31,689 bases of DNA from an uncultured Alcaligenaceae bacterium (GCA_937908115.1 CALEQZ010000057.1:1-31689), one strand, 5' to 3'. Shown: positions 1 to 9,984, numbered from the stretch's first letter. The notes: generated by a model not told the origin, from the letters alone. Numbers and translations are program-made.

Positions 1-1238
<1,238 letters not shown>

Positions 1239-1349
1239 AAAAGACTCCGGCAATCGTCCCGCGCCCGTTGAAGGGACGCCAATCCGGGTCGATGCAAAAG
1301 GAGAGAGGGAAACCGGCCACGCCCTTGCGGCGGCGGCGTCGGATGCGAC

Positions 1350-1390
1350 CATCGGGCAGGTGCCCGATGCGGCGCCGGGCGGGCCCGGCG
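1350..1390 (-). promoter_or_regulatory. Two tandem hairpins in the rhlE leader
   Basis: Two perfect inverted repeats stand side by side upstream of the helicase: CATCGGGCA-GG-TGCCCGATG at 1350-1369 (9-bp arms) and CGCCGGGC-GG-GCCCGGCG at 1373-1390 (8-bp arms). If transcription starts near the TACAAT at 1425-1430 (minus strand), both lie in a 5' leader of about 180 nt. No U-run follows, so they do not look like an intrinsic terminator. A leader structure that the helicase itself could act on is an inference. Confidence 0.4.
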
Positions 1391-1424
1391 AAGTCGTGCC
1401 GATTGGCTGGACACGAGAACGACC

Positions 1425-1430
1425 ATTGTA
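1425..1430 (-). promoter_or_regulatory. Candidate -10 element (TACAAT) for rhlE
   Basis: On the minus strand the gap between the ABC transporter stop and rhlE holds GGGTACAATGG, a five-of-six match to the sigma-70 -10 box. No good -35 box lies 16-18 bases upstream, so the call rests on the -10 alone and on its placement in a 246-base gap before a same-strand gene. Confidence 0.35.
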
Positions 1431-1484
1431 CCCGAGTTGCGGCGCGCAGGCCGATGCCGCAACGCCGCTGGCGCTGCCCGTGCC

Positions 1485-3233
1485 CTACGCTGCGCCGGCG
1501 GGCGCGCCCGATTCGATGTCCAGGCCGCCGCGCGAAAGATGCTGCAGCCGCGGCATCAGCCCGAGCAAGTGCCGGGAATACGGGTGCGACGGTGCGGTGA
1601 ACAGCGTTTCGGTATCGGCGACCTCCAGCAACCGGCCGTGCTGCATCACGCCCACACGGTCGCACATCTGCCGGATCACCGGCAGGTCGTGGCTGATGAA
1701 GAGCATGGTCAGGCCGAGCTGCTCCTGCAAGTCCTTGAGCAGGTTCAGGATTTGTGCCTGGATGGAGACGTCCAGCGCCGAAGTCGGCTCGTCGCAGATG
1801 AGAAAGCGCGGGCGTGTGGCCAGCGCCCTGGCGATGCAGATGCGTTGGCGCTGTCCGCCGGAAAACTCGTGCGGGTAGCGTCGCCCGGCGTCCTGGCCCA
1901 GGCCCACCTGCTCGAGCAGTTCGCCGGCCAGCAGCCGTGCCTGCCTGTCGCTGTCGGCCAGCCGCAGGTATTGGATGGGCTCGGCGACGATGTCCAGCAC
2001 ACGCAGCCGTGGGTTCAGCGACGAGTACGGATCCTGGAAGACCATCTGGATCTGCCGCCGGAAGGGCAGCCGTTCGCGCTCGCTGCGCAATGCAGTGATG
2101 TCCGTGCCGGCGAAATGCACGCTGCCGGCCGTCGGCGTGTACAGGCCGGCGATCAGGCGCGCCACCGTGGACTTGCCCGACCCCGATTCGCCGACCAGGC
2201 CGAAGACCTCGCCGTCACGGATCTCCAGGTTGACGTCACGCACGGCCGAAAGCACGCGCCGGTTGCGCTTCAAGAGCGCCGGCTTGAGCACGAAATCGAT
2301 GCCCAGCCCGCGCGTCTGTACCAGCGGCCCGTCGCCGGCGTCGCCGAAGTCACGCCGCTCGGCCAGCCACTTGGACGACAGCGTCAGGTTGCGCTTGGGC
2401 GTATGCACGTCCTCGATGTAGGTGACCAGCGGAAAGCGGCGTAGTCGCACGTCGGGCCGCGGCACCGCGGCGATCAGGCTTTGCGTGTAGGGGTGCTCGG
2501 GTTGGCCGAGCACGCGCTGGGTCGGGCCCTCCTCGACGAGCTTGCCGCGGTAGAGCACCGCCACGCGGTCGGTGACGTCGGCGATGACGCCCATGTCGTG
2601 GGTGATGAGGATCATGCCGACCTGGGTCTCGCGGCACAGCCGGCGCAACAGCTCCAGGATCTGCGCCTGGATCGAGACGTCCAGCGCCGTGGTGGGCTCG
2701 TCGGCGATGATGACCTCGGGCTCGCAGCATAGCGCCAGCGCAATGACCACGCGCTGGCGCATGCCGCCGGAAAACTGGTGCGGATAGTGCTTGACGCGCA
2801 GTTCCGGTTCGGCGATCCCCACCTGGCGCAGCAACTCGACTGCGCGCGCCTCGGCCTGGCTGCGCGAGATAGGCAGGTGGGTGAGCATGGTCTCGACCAA
2901 CTGGGTTTCGACCGTCTGCAGCGGATCCAGCGAGGTCAGCGGATCCTGGAAGATCATGCCGATGCGCTTGCCGCGGACCAGGCGCTGCTGGGCGCGGTCG
3001 AGGTTGTCGATGCGCTCGCCGTCGAGCCGGATCTGGCCGGCGGCCATCCGCCCGGGCGGCTCGAGCAGGCCGATGGCCGCCGCTCCGATCGTCGATTTGC
3101 CTGCGCCGGATTCGCCCACCACGCCGAGGATTTCGCCCTTTTGCAGGGAAAGCGTCACGCCGTCGACCGCTACGCGGTTGCCCCGTCGGCTGGGGAATTC
3201 GACGCGCAGGCCGTCTATGTCCAGCAATGCCAT
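1485..3233 (-). CDS. Peptide-type ABC transporter, fused double ATPase subunit
   Basis: Energy-coupling subunit of an oligopeptide/dipeptide-family importer, cytoplasmic face of the inner membrane. The 582 residues are a tandem fusion of two DppD/DppF-like nucleotide-binding domains. Domain 1: Walker A GESGAGKST (about 40-48), signature FSGGMRQRV (154-162), Walker B IIADEPTTALD (175-185). Domain 2: Walker A GESGSGKST (348-356), signature FSGGQRQRI, Walker B LICDEPTSALD. Each domain ends in the short C-terminal region containing HPYT or HPYS, typical of oligopeptide-type ATPases. The start has AGGAG eight bases upstream. It is the last gene of a four-gene operon (binding protein, permease, permease, ATPase) and lies 22 bp after the second permease. 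GsiA and YejF share the fused layout. The substrate cannot be read from sequence. Confidence 0.93.
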   Translation of the reverse strand: MALLDIDGLRVEFPSRRGNRVAVDGVTLSLQKGEILGVVGESGAGKSTIGAAAIGLLEPPGRMAAGQIRLDGERIDNLDRAQQRLVRGKRIGMIFQDPLTSLDPLQTVETQLVETMLTHLPISRSQAEARAVELLRQVGIAEPELRVKHYPHQFSGGMRQRVVIALALCCEPEVIIADEPTTALDVSIQAQILELLRRLCRETQVGMILITHDMGVIADVTDRVAVLYRGKLVEEGPTQRVLGQPEHPYTQSLIAAVPRPDVRLRRFPLVTYIEDVHTPKRNLTLSSKWLAERRDFGDAGDGPLVQTRGLGIDFVLKPALLKRNRRVLSAVRDVNLEIRDGEVFGLVGESGSGKSTVARLIAGLYTPTAGSVHFAGTDITALRSERERLPFRRQIQMVFQDPYSSLNPRLRVLDIVAEPIQYLRLADSDRQARLLAGELLEQVGLGQDAGRRYPHEFSGGQRQRICIARALATRPRFLICDEPTSALDVSIQAQILNLLKDLQEQLGLTMLFISHDLPVIRQMCDRVGVMQHGRLLEVADTETLFTAPSHPYSRHLLGLMPRLQHLSRGGLDIESGAPAGAA

Positions 3234-3255
3234 GCAAAAAACTCCTGATGCACGC

Positions 3256-4182
3256 CTAGCGCAGCTTGGGGTTGAGGGCGTCGCGCAGCCAATCTCCCAG
3301 CAGGTTGACCGACAACACCAGCGCCACCAGGGCGATCGCCGGGAAGATGGAGATCCACCACATGCCCGAGAACAGGTAGCTGTTGCCGATGCGGATCAGC
3401 GTGCCCAGCGACGGCGTGGTCACCGGCACGCCCACCCCCAGGAAGGACAGCGTGGCCTCGGTGATGATGGCGATGGCCAGGTGGATGGTGGCGATCACCA
3501 GCACGGGGCCCATGACGTTGGGCAGGATGTGGTGCCGCAGGATGCGCAGCGGTCCCATGCCGATCAGCCGCGCGGCCTGCACGTATTCCTTGTTGCGTTC
3601 GACCAGCGTGGCGCCGCGCACGGTGCGCGCGTATTGCACCCAGCCTGAAATCCCGATGGCAAAGACCAGCACGTACAGCGCGATCTCCGTATGCAGATCG
3701 CGCGGCAGCAGCCCGCGTGCCACACCGTCGATCAGGAGCGCAATCAGGATGGCCGGAAACGACAGCTGTACGTCGGCGATGCGCATGATGAGGGTGTCGA
3801 GCCGGCCGCCGGCATAGCCGCTGACCAGGCCCAGGGAAACACCCAGCACCATGGATAGCAGCACCGACGCAAAGCCCACCAGCAGCGATACGCGTGAGCC
3901 GTAGAGCACGGCAGACAGGATGTCGCGTCCCTGGTCGTCCGTGCCCAGCGGAAACGCCGGATCGCCTTCGGCATCCCAGGCTGGCGGCATGTTGGCGTTC
4001 ATGATGTCCAGCGAGGCCAGGTCGAATGGGTTGTGCGGTGCCAGTACCGGCGCGAACAGCGCCGCCAGCACCAGCACGCCGGCGACGATGGCGGAGATGA
4101 CTGCCGAGGGCGTGTGCCGGAAGCTGTACCAGATGTCGCTGTCGGCGGCGCGGGAAAAGAGCGTTGCGATGCGCGTGGTCAT
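3256..4182 (-). CDS. Peptide-type ABC transporter permease, DppC-like
   Basis: Second membrane subunit of the importer, 308 residues with about six membrane segments. The start at 4182 gives MTTRIATLFSRAADSD and is preceded by AAGGAAGGACT; the open frame continues upstream to 4647, but that part overlaps the DppB-like gene and reads as nonsense. Features of the DppC subfamily are the early membrane segment, the periplasmic LGTDDQGRDILS motif after it, and the EAA cytoplasmic loop (QAARLIGMGPLRILRHHILP) that contacts the ATPase. It follows the DppB-like permease by 14 bp, so the two are certainly co-transcribed. Family certain, substrate unknown. Confidence 0.93.
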   Translation of the reverse strand: MTTRIATLFSRAADSDIWYSFRHTPSAVISAIVAGVLVLAALFAPVLAPHNPFDLASLDIMNANMPPAWDAEGDPAFPLGTDDQGRDILSAVLYGSRVSLLVGFASVLLSMVLGVSLGLVSGYAGGRLDTLIMRIADVQLSFPAILIALLIDGVARGLLPRDLHTEIALYVLVFAIGISGWVQYARTVRGATLVERNKEYVQAARLIGMGPLRILRHHILPNVMGPVLVIATIHLAIAIITEATLSFLGVGVPVTTPSLGTLIRIGNSYLFSGMWWISIFPAIALVALVLSVNLLGDWLRDALNPKLR

Positions 4183-4196
4183 AGTCCTTCCTTGCG

Positions 4197-5168
4197 CTAC
4201 GCGCTTTGTACCCGCAGGCGCGGGTCCACAACGAAATAAAGCAGGTCTACCACCAGGTTGATGACCACGAAGAAGAACGCGATCAGCACCAGGTACGCAG
4301 CCATGACGGGGATATCGACCATGCTGATGGCCTGCAGGAACAGCAATCCCATGCCCGGCCACTGGAACACGGTCTCGGTGATGATCGCAAAGGCGATGAT
4401 CGAGCCAAGTTGCAGCCCGGTGATGGTGATCACCGGCACCATGGTGTTTTTCAGCGCATGGCGGAAGTTGATCAGCCGCTCGGGCAACCCCCGCGCGCGG
4501 GCGAACTTGATGAAGTCGGCGCGCAGCACTTCGAGCATTTCCGATCGCACCAGCCGCATGATCAGCGTCATCTGGAACAGCGCCAGCGTGATGGCCGGCA
4601 GGATCAGCGCCGACAAGCCCGAGCGGGTCAGCAGCCCGGTGGTCCACCAGCCGAGCTCGACGACTTCGCCGCGGCCGAAGCTCGGCAGCCAGCGCAGTTG
4701 CACGCCGAACACCAGGATGAGCAGGATGCCGATCAGGAAGGTGGGTAGCGAAATGCCGATGAGCGACACCGTCATGAACGCCCGCGACAGCAGGCCGCGC
4801 CGGCGTAGCGCGGTGTATACCCCCATGGGGATGCCCAGGGCCAGCGCCATCACGGCGGATACGAACGACAGCTCCAGGGTGGCTGGCAGCCGCTCGGCCA
4901 GCAGCTCGCTGACCGGCCGCCTATGCCGGTACGAAATGCCGAAGTCGCCGCGCGCGGCATCGGCCACGAAGCGGCCGAACTGCACGATGAACGGGTCGTC
5001 CAGGCCCAGGCGCTGGCGCAGTTCGATGCGCTGCTCGGGCGTGGTGTCTTGGCCGACCATGTTGGCCACCGGGTCGCCCACGTAGCGGAACATGGAAAAC
5101 GCGATCAGCCCGACGGCCAGCATCACCAGCAGCGATTGCAGCAGGCGCCGCGCGATGAAAGTGAGCAT
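4197..5168 (-). CDS. Peptide-type ABC transporter permease, DppB-like
   Basis: First membrane subunit of the importer, 323 residues. Signs of the DppB family are the N-terminal segment MLTFIARRLLQSLLVMLAVG, the YVGDPVANMVG region, the DDPFIVQFGRF motif, and the EAA loop FIKFARARGLPERLINFRHA before the last membrane segments. I chose the ATG at 5168 because the family normally starts just before the first membrane helix. A TTG at 5195 would add nine residues (MRFFAGTSP), and the ribosome-binding sequence before 5168 is weak (GGAACC). The gene lies 91 bp after the binding-protein gene; that gap holds a terminator-like hairpin that would lower permease expression relative to the binding protein. 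Confidence 0.92.
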   Translation of the reverse strand: MLTFIARRLLQSLLVMLAVGLIAFSMFRYVGDPVANMVGQDTTPEQRIELRQRLGLDDPFIVQFGRFVADAARGDFGISYRHRRPVSELLAERLPATLELSFVSAVMALALGIPMGVYTALRRRGLLSRAFMTVSLIGISLPTFLIGILLILVFGVQLRWLPSFGRGEVVELGWWTTGLLTRSGLSALILPAITLALFQMTLIMRLVRSEMLEVLRADFIKFARARGLPERLINFRHALKNTMVPVITITGLQLGSIIAFAIITETVFQWPGMGLLFLQAISMVDIPVMAAYLVLIAFFFVVINLVVDLLYFVVDPRLRVQSA

Positions 5169-5184
5169 TGGGGAGGTTCCAGCG

Positions 5185-5216
5185 AAAAAACGCAAAGGCC
5201 GCCGTCATGGGCGGCC
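5185..5216 (-). terminator. Terminator-like hairpin between binding protein and permease genes
   Basis: On the minus strand GGCCGCC-CATGAC-GGCGGCC (arms at 5210-5216 and 5197-5203) is followed by TTTGCGTTTTTT. This is the shape of an intrinsic terminator with an interrupted U-tract. Its place after the binding-protein gene suits partial termination, a common way to make excess periplasmic binding protein. Confidence 0.6.
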
Positions 5217-5218
5217 TG

Positions 5219-5252
5219 CGGCCCGCGGGCGCCCAGGTGGCGCCGCGGGCCG
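5219..5252 (-). repeat. GC-rich inverted repeat after the binding-protein stop codon
   Basis: Arms CGGCCCGCG and CGCGGGCCG with inner arms GCGCC and GGCGC, a five-base loop and one unpaired G, form a long stem seven bases downstream of the binding-protein stop codon. Such stems protect upstream mRNA from 3' exonucleases. It lies just before the terminator-like hairpin, so the two may work as a pair. Confidence 0.5.
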
Positions 5253-5259
5253 AAAGCGA

Positions 5260-6864
5260 TCAGGGCAGGACCACGTAGCGCAGGTCGAGCACGTCGTCGG
5301 CGCGTTGCTTGACCTGGATGCCTTCCTTCACGCCCCAGGACATGGGCTGCTGGTGCAGCGGCAGGTAGCCGAACTCGTTGCGCACGATCATGAAGGCTTC
5401 CTTGATCATGGCCGAGCGCTTGGCCTGGTCGGTTTCCGAGCCGATCTGCTTGGTCAGTTCGTCCACCTTGGGATTGCAGTAGCCACCCAGGTTGAACTGT
5501 CCGGCGGCCGTCTTGGCGTCGCGGCAGGCGGTCAGGTTCAGCAGCACGTTGTGCGCGTCGATCGAGCTGGGTGTCCAGCCAAGCATGTACATGCTGGTGT
5601 CATTGCCGGCCTGCAGCAGGATCTTGCCGAAGTACTTCGACTTGGTTTGCGCCAGCAGGTCGATCTTGATGCCGACGCGGCCCAGCATGGCGGCCACTGC
5701 CTGGCAGACCTTCTCGTCGTTGACGTAGCGGTCGTTCGGGCAGTCCATCGTGACGGTGAAGCCGTTGGGGTAGCCGGCCTCGGCCAGCAGCTTGCGCGCG
5801 CGCTCGGGGTCGGGCTTGTACGGCGCGCCGAAGGAATCGTCATAGCCGTTGACCGAGGTGGCCACCAGCGAGCCGAGCGGCTTGGCTGCGCCACGCATGA
5901 TCTTCTGGTTGATCGCGTTGGTGTCCACGGCAAGCACCACGGCCTCGCGCACGCGCGGATCCTTGAACGGGTTCTTGCCCTTGACGTCGGAGTACAGCAG
6001 CTCGTCGCGGTGCTGGTCCATGCCGATGAAGATGGCGCGGGCTTCGGCGTCGGTCAGCGGGCGCACGCCCTTGGCGTCTTCCAGCCGCTGCCAGTCCTGC
6101 ACGGGCACCGGCATGACCAAGTCCATCTCGCCCGAGATCAGCGCGGCCACGCGCGTGGCTTCCTGGGTGATGGGCTGGAAGATGACTTCGTCGGCGTTGG
6201 CCGGGATCTTGCCCCAGTAGTGGGGGTTGCGCTTGAGCACCGTGCGCACGTCGGGCTGGCGCTCGACCACCATGTAGGGGCCGGTGCCGTTGGTGTGCAG
6301 GTTGGCGTAATTGCCCTGGTCGCCCTTGACGTTGGTGGCCTCGGTCGTGTTGTGCTTTTCCGACCACTCTTTGTCCATCATGTACAGCAGCGACCATTCG
6401 CGTGGCAGGATGGGGTTGGGCGTGGGCGTGATGACTTCGACGGTATAGTCGTCGATCTTGCGGACTTCGCTGGCCTTGGCACCGTAGCCCTTCATGTCCG
6501 AGCCCGGCGTCAGGCTGCGCTTCCAGGAAAAGATGACGTCGTCGGCGTTGAAGTCCGAGCCGTCGTGGAACTTGACGCCTTTGCGCAGCTTGAACACCCA
6601 CTTGGTCGGCTCGGGGTTTTCCCAGCTTTCGGCCAGCATGGGCACGAGGTTGAGGTTCTCGTCGTAGCCGACCAGCGGCTCGTAGATATTGCCCTGGAAG
6701 CCCAGCGTGAAGGTTTCGTTCAGGGCCATCGGATCCAACGAGGTGGCGTCGCCTTGGTAGGCCCATCGGAACGTCTTGGCTTGGGCGGCCGCGCCCGCGG
6801 CGCCCAAGGCCAGCGCCAGCGCGGCGGCCAGCGCAGGCCGTTTCACCATGTTCGAGAATCGCAT
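5260..6864 (-). CDS. Peptide-type ABC transporter periplasmic binding protein (SBP family 5)
   Basis: Secreted solute-binding protein of the importer, 534 residues, of the DppA/OppA (family 5) class. Residues 1-28 form a signal peptide: MRFSNMVKRP, then a hydrophobic Ala/Leu stretch ending AAGAAAQA before KTFRWAYQGDA. Family marks are TSLDPMALNE near the N-terminus, the YEPLVGYDENLNLVPMLAESW segment as a signature, LRKGVKFHDG, and ADDVIFSWKR. The ATG at 6864 was chosen because GGAG lies nine bases upstream and the signal peptide starts there; an earlier start at 6900 adds a non-hydrophobic dozen residues. First gene of the operon, with its own likely promoter at 6983-7012. The ligand (peptide, glutathione or other) cannot be told. 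Two close cysteine pairs in the C-terminal half may form disulfides. Confidence 0.94.
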   Translation of the reverse strand: MRFSNMVKRPALAAALALALGAAGAAAQAKTFRWAYQGDATSLDPMALNETFTLGFQGNIYEPLVGYDENLNLVPMLAESWENPEPTKWVFKLRKGVKFHDGSDFNADDVIFSWKRSLTPGSDMKGYGAKASEVRKIDDYTVEVITPTPNPILPREWSLLYMMDKEWSEKHNTTEATNVKGDQGNYANLHTNGTGPYMVVERQPDVRTVLKRNPHYWGKIPANADEVIFQPITQEATRVAALISGEMDLVMPVPVQDWQRLEDAKGVRPLTDAEARAIFIGMDQHRDELLYSDVKGKNPFKDPRVREAVVLAVDTNAINQKIMRGAAKPLGSLVATSVNGYDDSFGAPYKPDPERARKLLAEAGYPNGFTVTMDCPNDRYVNDEKVCQAVAAMLGRVGIKIDLLAQTKSKYFGKILLQAGNDTSMYMLGWTPSSIDAHNVLLNLTACRDAKTAAGQFNLGGYCNPKVDELTKQIGSETDQAKRSAMIKEAFMIVRNEFGYLPLHQQPMSWGVKEGIQVKQRADDVLDLRYVVLP

Positions 6865-6982
6865 TGCCAGGTGCTCCATGCGCCCGTGGGGGCGCGACAA
6901 GGTTGGCAGCCGGAGTGCGGGCAGATGACCAAGGCCAAGGCCGCGCGACGGATCCGGCTGTGTGGGTCCGCAGACGTAACCG

Positions 6983-7012
6983 ATCTTATTCGCGCGTTAA
7001 TTTAAGCGTCAA
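6983..7012 (-). promoter_or_regulatory. Candidate sigma-70 promoter of the ABC importer operon
   Basis: The 291-base gap 6865-7155 holds no gene. On the minus strand it contains TTGACG (7007-7012), an 18-base spacer, and TAAGAT (6983-6988), placing a start near 6976 and a leader of about 112 nt before the binding-protein gene. The -35 matches five of six bases, the -10 four of six. The spacer is AT-rich in an otherwise GC-rich stretch. Confidence 0.55.
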
Positions 7013-7155
7013 TGCGTGGCGCGCTAGGGTAGTCCCGGGTTGCGCCGGTCGCGGATTTGGGCCGTCGGCGCGGTCGGGGCGCGCGCCATCGCCGATGGCT
7101 ATTTGCTTATTGCTCCGGATCGCGTTTGCGCAAGCGCCGCTGCAGTCCGCGCGCG

Positions 7156-8547
7156 TCACTGCGCAACGGATTCGGCAAGGCCGGCGAGCGCGCTTGCCAG
7201 CGCCTGTACGGCTGCCGCACGCGCCTGGTCGGGCGCATAGGCCGGATGCAGCGCCGACCACTGCGGACGGGCGCGGGCTGCGGCCAGCTCATCGGGCAGC
7301 GGACCTTCGCGCCAGGCTTTTTCTTCGGGCTCCTCGAGCGCCAGGGGCGCCCTGGCTGCGTGGCCGCGGCGCTCCAGGGCGGCAAGCAGCCGCATCTGGC
7401 GCAGGGCGAGCAGGCGCAGGATCGCATCGTCTGCCGTCAGCTCGCGCCGGCCGCGCAGCCGTCCCATCAGGCGCGTGCCGAGTTTTTCTGCGCCCTGCCA
7501 CAGCCCGCCCGCGGCGGCACCGACGAGCATGCCGGTGCCCAGGCTCAGCCCCACGCTGAAAAGGTCCACCGCGGCCCCGGCCATCGCGCCGGCGGCCATG
7601 CCCTTGCCCAGGCTGATTCCCATGTCGCGCAGCGCCTGCGGATGGAACAAATCCATTTCCCAGCGCGTGCCGGCCAGCGGCAGGGGCGAGGACGCATAGT
7701 CGTCGGCCCGGAAGTTGTACAGGGCGAGCAGCGCCTGCACGCAGCTTTGCTCGCGCGCGCGCACCTGGCCGCGCAGGGTTTGCTCGCAGGCCTGCAGGGC
7801 CGCCCGGTCCGGCGCCGAATCCAGCCGCAGGGCGGCGACGTCGATCAACAGTTCGGCCACCAGCGTGCAGCCGGCCTGGCGGCGTGCCGCACGTTGGCGC
7901 AGCAGGTCTTGCACCAGGCGCGCCAGCGGCGCGCTGCGACGATCCAGCAGCATGGCCAGCCGTTCGTATAGGCGCTGTTCGCCGTCCACCGCGGGCGCCA
8001 CCGTGTCGAATTCCACTAGCGCGTGCAGGCCCAGCCGCGACAAGGCATCACGCCAGTCGTCGGCGCGGTGCCCCCCTTCGTGCACGAAGTTCAGCACCGG
8101 CAGCAGGGGGCGGCCGCATGCGGCCAGCACGGCGAGTTCATCGCGATGCTTGGCCAGCACGGGATCGCGGGCATCGATGACGTACAGCCCGGCGTCGCAG
8201 TCGCGCAGCTGCCGAAGCACGCGCGCCTCCTGCTCGAAGCGGCCGGCCGCTTCGGGTGTGTCCAAGAAGCGCGCGATGCGCGCCGGTCCGTCCAGCCGCT
8301 GGCCGGCAGATAGGCGCTCCAGGTATTCGGCCAGCGCGATGCCATCTTCCATGCCGGGCGTGTCGAAAAGCTCCAGCACCGGCTCGCCGTCGACGGACAG
8401 GCGCATGCCCTCGACCCGGCGCGTCGTGCCGGGCTCGTCGTCCACCACGCCGAATTCGGGATCGCGCGCCAGGGTGCGCAGCAGCGAGGTCTTGCCGGTA
8501 TTGGCGTGGCCGACCACGGCCACGCGCGGCGGATTCCGCTCACTCAT
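7156..8547 (-). CDS. GTPase with C-terminal DUF3482 domain
   Basis: Predicted P-loop GTPase, 463 residues; no experimentally established role that I know of. The N-terminal G domain shows G1 GHANTGKT (13-20), Thr41/Thr42 as switch I candidates, and G3 DTPGMEDG (62-69). At the position expected for G4 (NKxD) it has NFVH (153-156), so guanine recognition may be altered. The C-terminal half carries a Gly/Ala-rich hydrophobic stretch (about 311-350) that could insert into or lie on the membrane, then a charged helical tail. The start has GGAGG six bases upstream. The start codon overlaps the stop of the DUF2868 gene by 8 bp, which implies coupled translation and a joint function with that membrane protein. 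Confidence 0.85.
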   Translation of the reverse strand: MSERNPPRVAVVGHANTGKTSLLRTLARDPEFGVVDDEPGTTRRVEGMRLSVDGEPVLELFDTPGMEDGIALAEYLERLSAGQRLDGPARIARFLDTPEAAGRFEQEARVLRQLRDCDAGLYVIDARDPVLAKHRDELAVLAACGRPLLPVLNFVHEGGHRADDWRDALSRLGLHALVEFDTVAPAVDGEQRLYERLAMLLDRRSAPLARLVQDLLRQRAARRQAGCTLVAELLIDVAALRLDSAPDRAALQACEQTLRGQVRAREQSCVQALLALYNFRADDYASSPLPLAGTRWEMDLFHPQALRDMGISLGKGMAAGAMAGAAVDLFSVGLSLGTGMLVGAAAGGLWQGAEKLGTRLMGRLRGRRELTADDAILRLLALRQMRLLAALERRGHAARAPLALEEPEEKAWREGPLPDELAAARARPQWSALHPAYAPDQARAAAVQALASALAGLAESVAQ

Positions 8548-9919
8548 GTCCGTCCTCCAGCCAGGCCAGCAGCGCTCGCAGGTCGTGCCCGGCGGCCGAT
8601 GCCGCCAGGCCGGCCTGGGCCAGGCGCCGGCGCCAGCCGGGCGCACGGGGCGACGCATCGCCGTGGGCCAGCCAGACGCGCGTGGCGCCCGCATGGGCGG
8701 CCAGCTCGACGATGAGCGCCAAGGTGCCGCGGTCGGGCGTTTGCCTGGCATCGCAGGCGATGCCCAGCCGCGCTGGCGGTTCGCGCGACAAGCGCTCCAA
8801 CAGGGCGGCACGCTGCTCGCGGCCATCGAGCACGGGTTCGCAGCGCACCTGAGGGGGCAGTCCCGGCGGCGGCCAAGGCAGGTCCGGCGCCAGTTCCACG
8901 CCGACCAGCACGGCCCCGGAGACGGGGCCTGCTACCGCGTGATCCAGTTTCGGCAGTATCGGCGCCGGCTCGGCCGCGTCATGATCCATGCGCTCGGACG
9001 TGGGCGCCAGGCGATCGCGCAGCGCCGCGTGACCCGGCAGGTCCGGGTCGATGCGCAGGCGGCGCAGGGCTTGCACGGCGCGCGCGCTGCACAGCGCCCA
9101 CGCCACCAGGCGCGGCGCGATGCCGTAGCACGCCAGCACGCCGACCAGCCAGTTCGCCCAAAGCGCCCGCGCGCCGGGGGCAAGCGGCTGCGTACCGTCG
9201 CTGGCCAACACGGTGGCCGCATCCGGCATGGCAAGCCCGAGGCGGGCGGGCAGCCAGCCCAGTGCCGCCGTCAGCTCGACGAAGCGCTGCGGGTCCAGGA
9301 TGGTCGTTTCCCATGCGAAGCCGTAGCGCCGCGTGGACAAGGCCAACAGCAGGGCCGCCAGGCTGGCCGCCAGGGCGACCAGCCACAGGCCGTGGGTGAC
9401 GGCGCCCAGCAGCCAGCGCAGCGCGCCATGCCGGGCCAGCAGCCCGGTCAGCGCCTGCAGCGCAAGCGCGGCGTCGGGGCCGCGTGCCAGGCGCTGCGCC
9501 GCCCATAGCCAGGCCTGTCCCAGTCCCGCGTCGGCACCGTGCCAGCCCAGGCTGGCCAGCCAAGCCAGGAAGGCCAGCGCATGCACGCCGAGCAGGGCGC
9601 CCAGGGCCCAGACGATGTTGACGGGGCGCGCGCCGTCACCGAGCGCCGCCAGCGCGGCGCCGGCGCCGGCCGATATGGCGAGCGTCACAGCCAGGCACAG
9701 CGCGATGGCCGCCGCGCGGCGCAGGCGCTCGACGGTGTCGGCCAGGCCGTCGCGCTGCGCCAGCAGCCGTGCGCGCAACAGGATGCGACTGTTCAGCCCG
9801 CCGGCGCCGGCGCGTGCCTGGCGCAGTTCGCTGGCGTCTTGGATCGGCCCCCAGTGCGCTTCGCGCAACCGGATGGTTTCGGCCAGCCAATGGTCGGTCA
9901 GTCCCGGCCGCGGCGGCAT
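8540..9919 (-). CDS. DUF2868 membrane protein
   Basis: Integral inner-membrane protein of unknown function, 459 residues. The start at 9919 (MPPRPGLTDHWLAETIRLRE) is the only sensible one before the conserved N-terminal region; the frame is open upstream but without protein-like sequence. Four hydrophobic segments at about 69-93, 101-125, 170-195 and 252-275 are followed by a soluble domain (about 310-459) that ends in a possible Rossmann-like region with CDARQTPDRGT. The gene ends inside the start of the DUF3482 GTPase gene (ATGAGTGA overlap). DUF2868 and DUF3482 genes are known neighbours in proteobacteria, so a membrane-anchored GTPase module is a fair inference. Confidence 0.82.
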   Translation of the reverse strand: MPPRPGLTDHWLAETIRLREAHWGPIQDASELRQARAGAGGLNSRILLRARLLAQRDGLADTVERLRRAAAIALCLAVTLAISAGAGAALAALGDGARPVNIVWALGALLGVHALAFLAWLASLGWHGADAGLGQAWLWAAQRLARGPDAALALQALTGLLARHGALRWLLGAVTHGLWLVALAASLAALLLALSTRRYGFAWETTILDPQRFVELTAALGWLPARLGLAMPDAATVLASDGTQPLAPGARALWANWLVGVLACYGIAPRLVAWALCSARAVQALRRLRIDPDLPGHAALRDRLAPTSERMDHDAAEPAPILPKLDHAVAGPVSGAVLVGVELAPDLPWPPPGLPPQVRCEPVLDGREQRAALLERLSREPPARLGIACDARQTPDRGTLALIVELAAHAGATRVWLAHGDASPRAPGWRRRLAQAGLAASAAGHDLRALLAWLEDGHE

Positions 9920-9984
9920 GTCAGCGTCCGCGTCCTTGGTGCTGCATGCCGGCCCCGCCCATGCACAGGATGCGCCGGGCCATG

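Noticed and set aside
5092..7005. A 637-codon open frame on the plus strand opposite the binding-protein gene
   Set aside because: It is a mirror of a GC-rich gene: His/Val/Arg-rich, without any domain, and fully antisense to a clear SBP family 5 protein.
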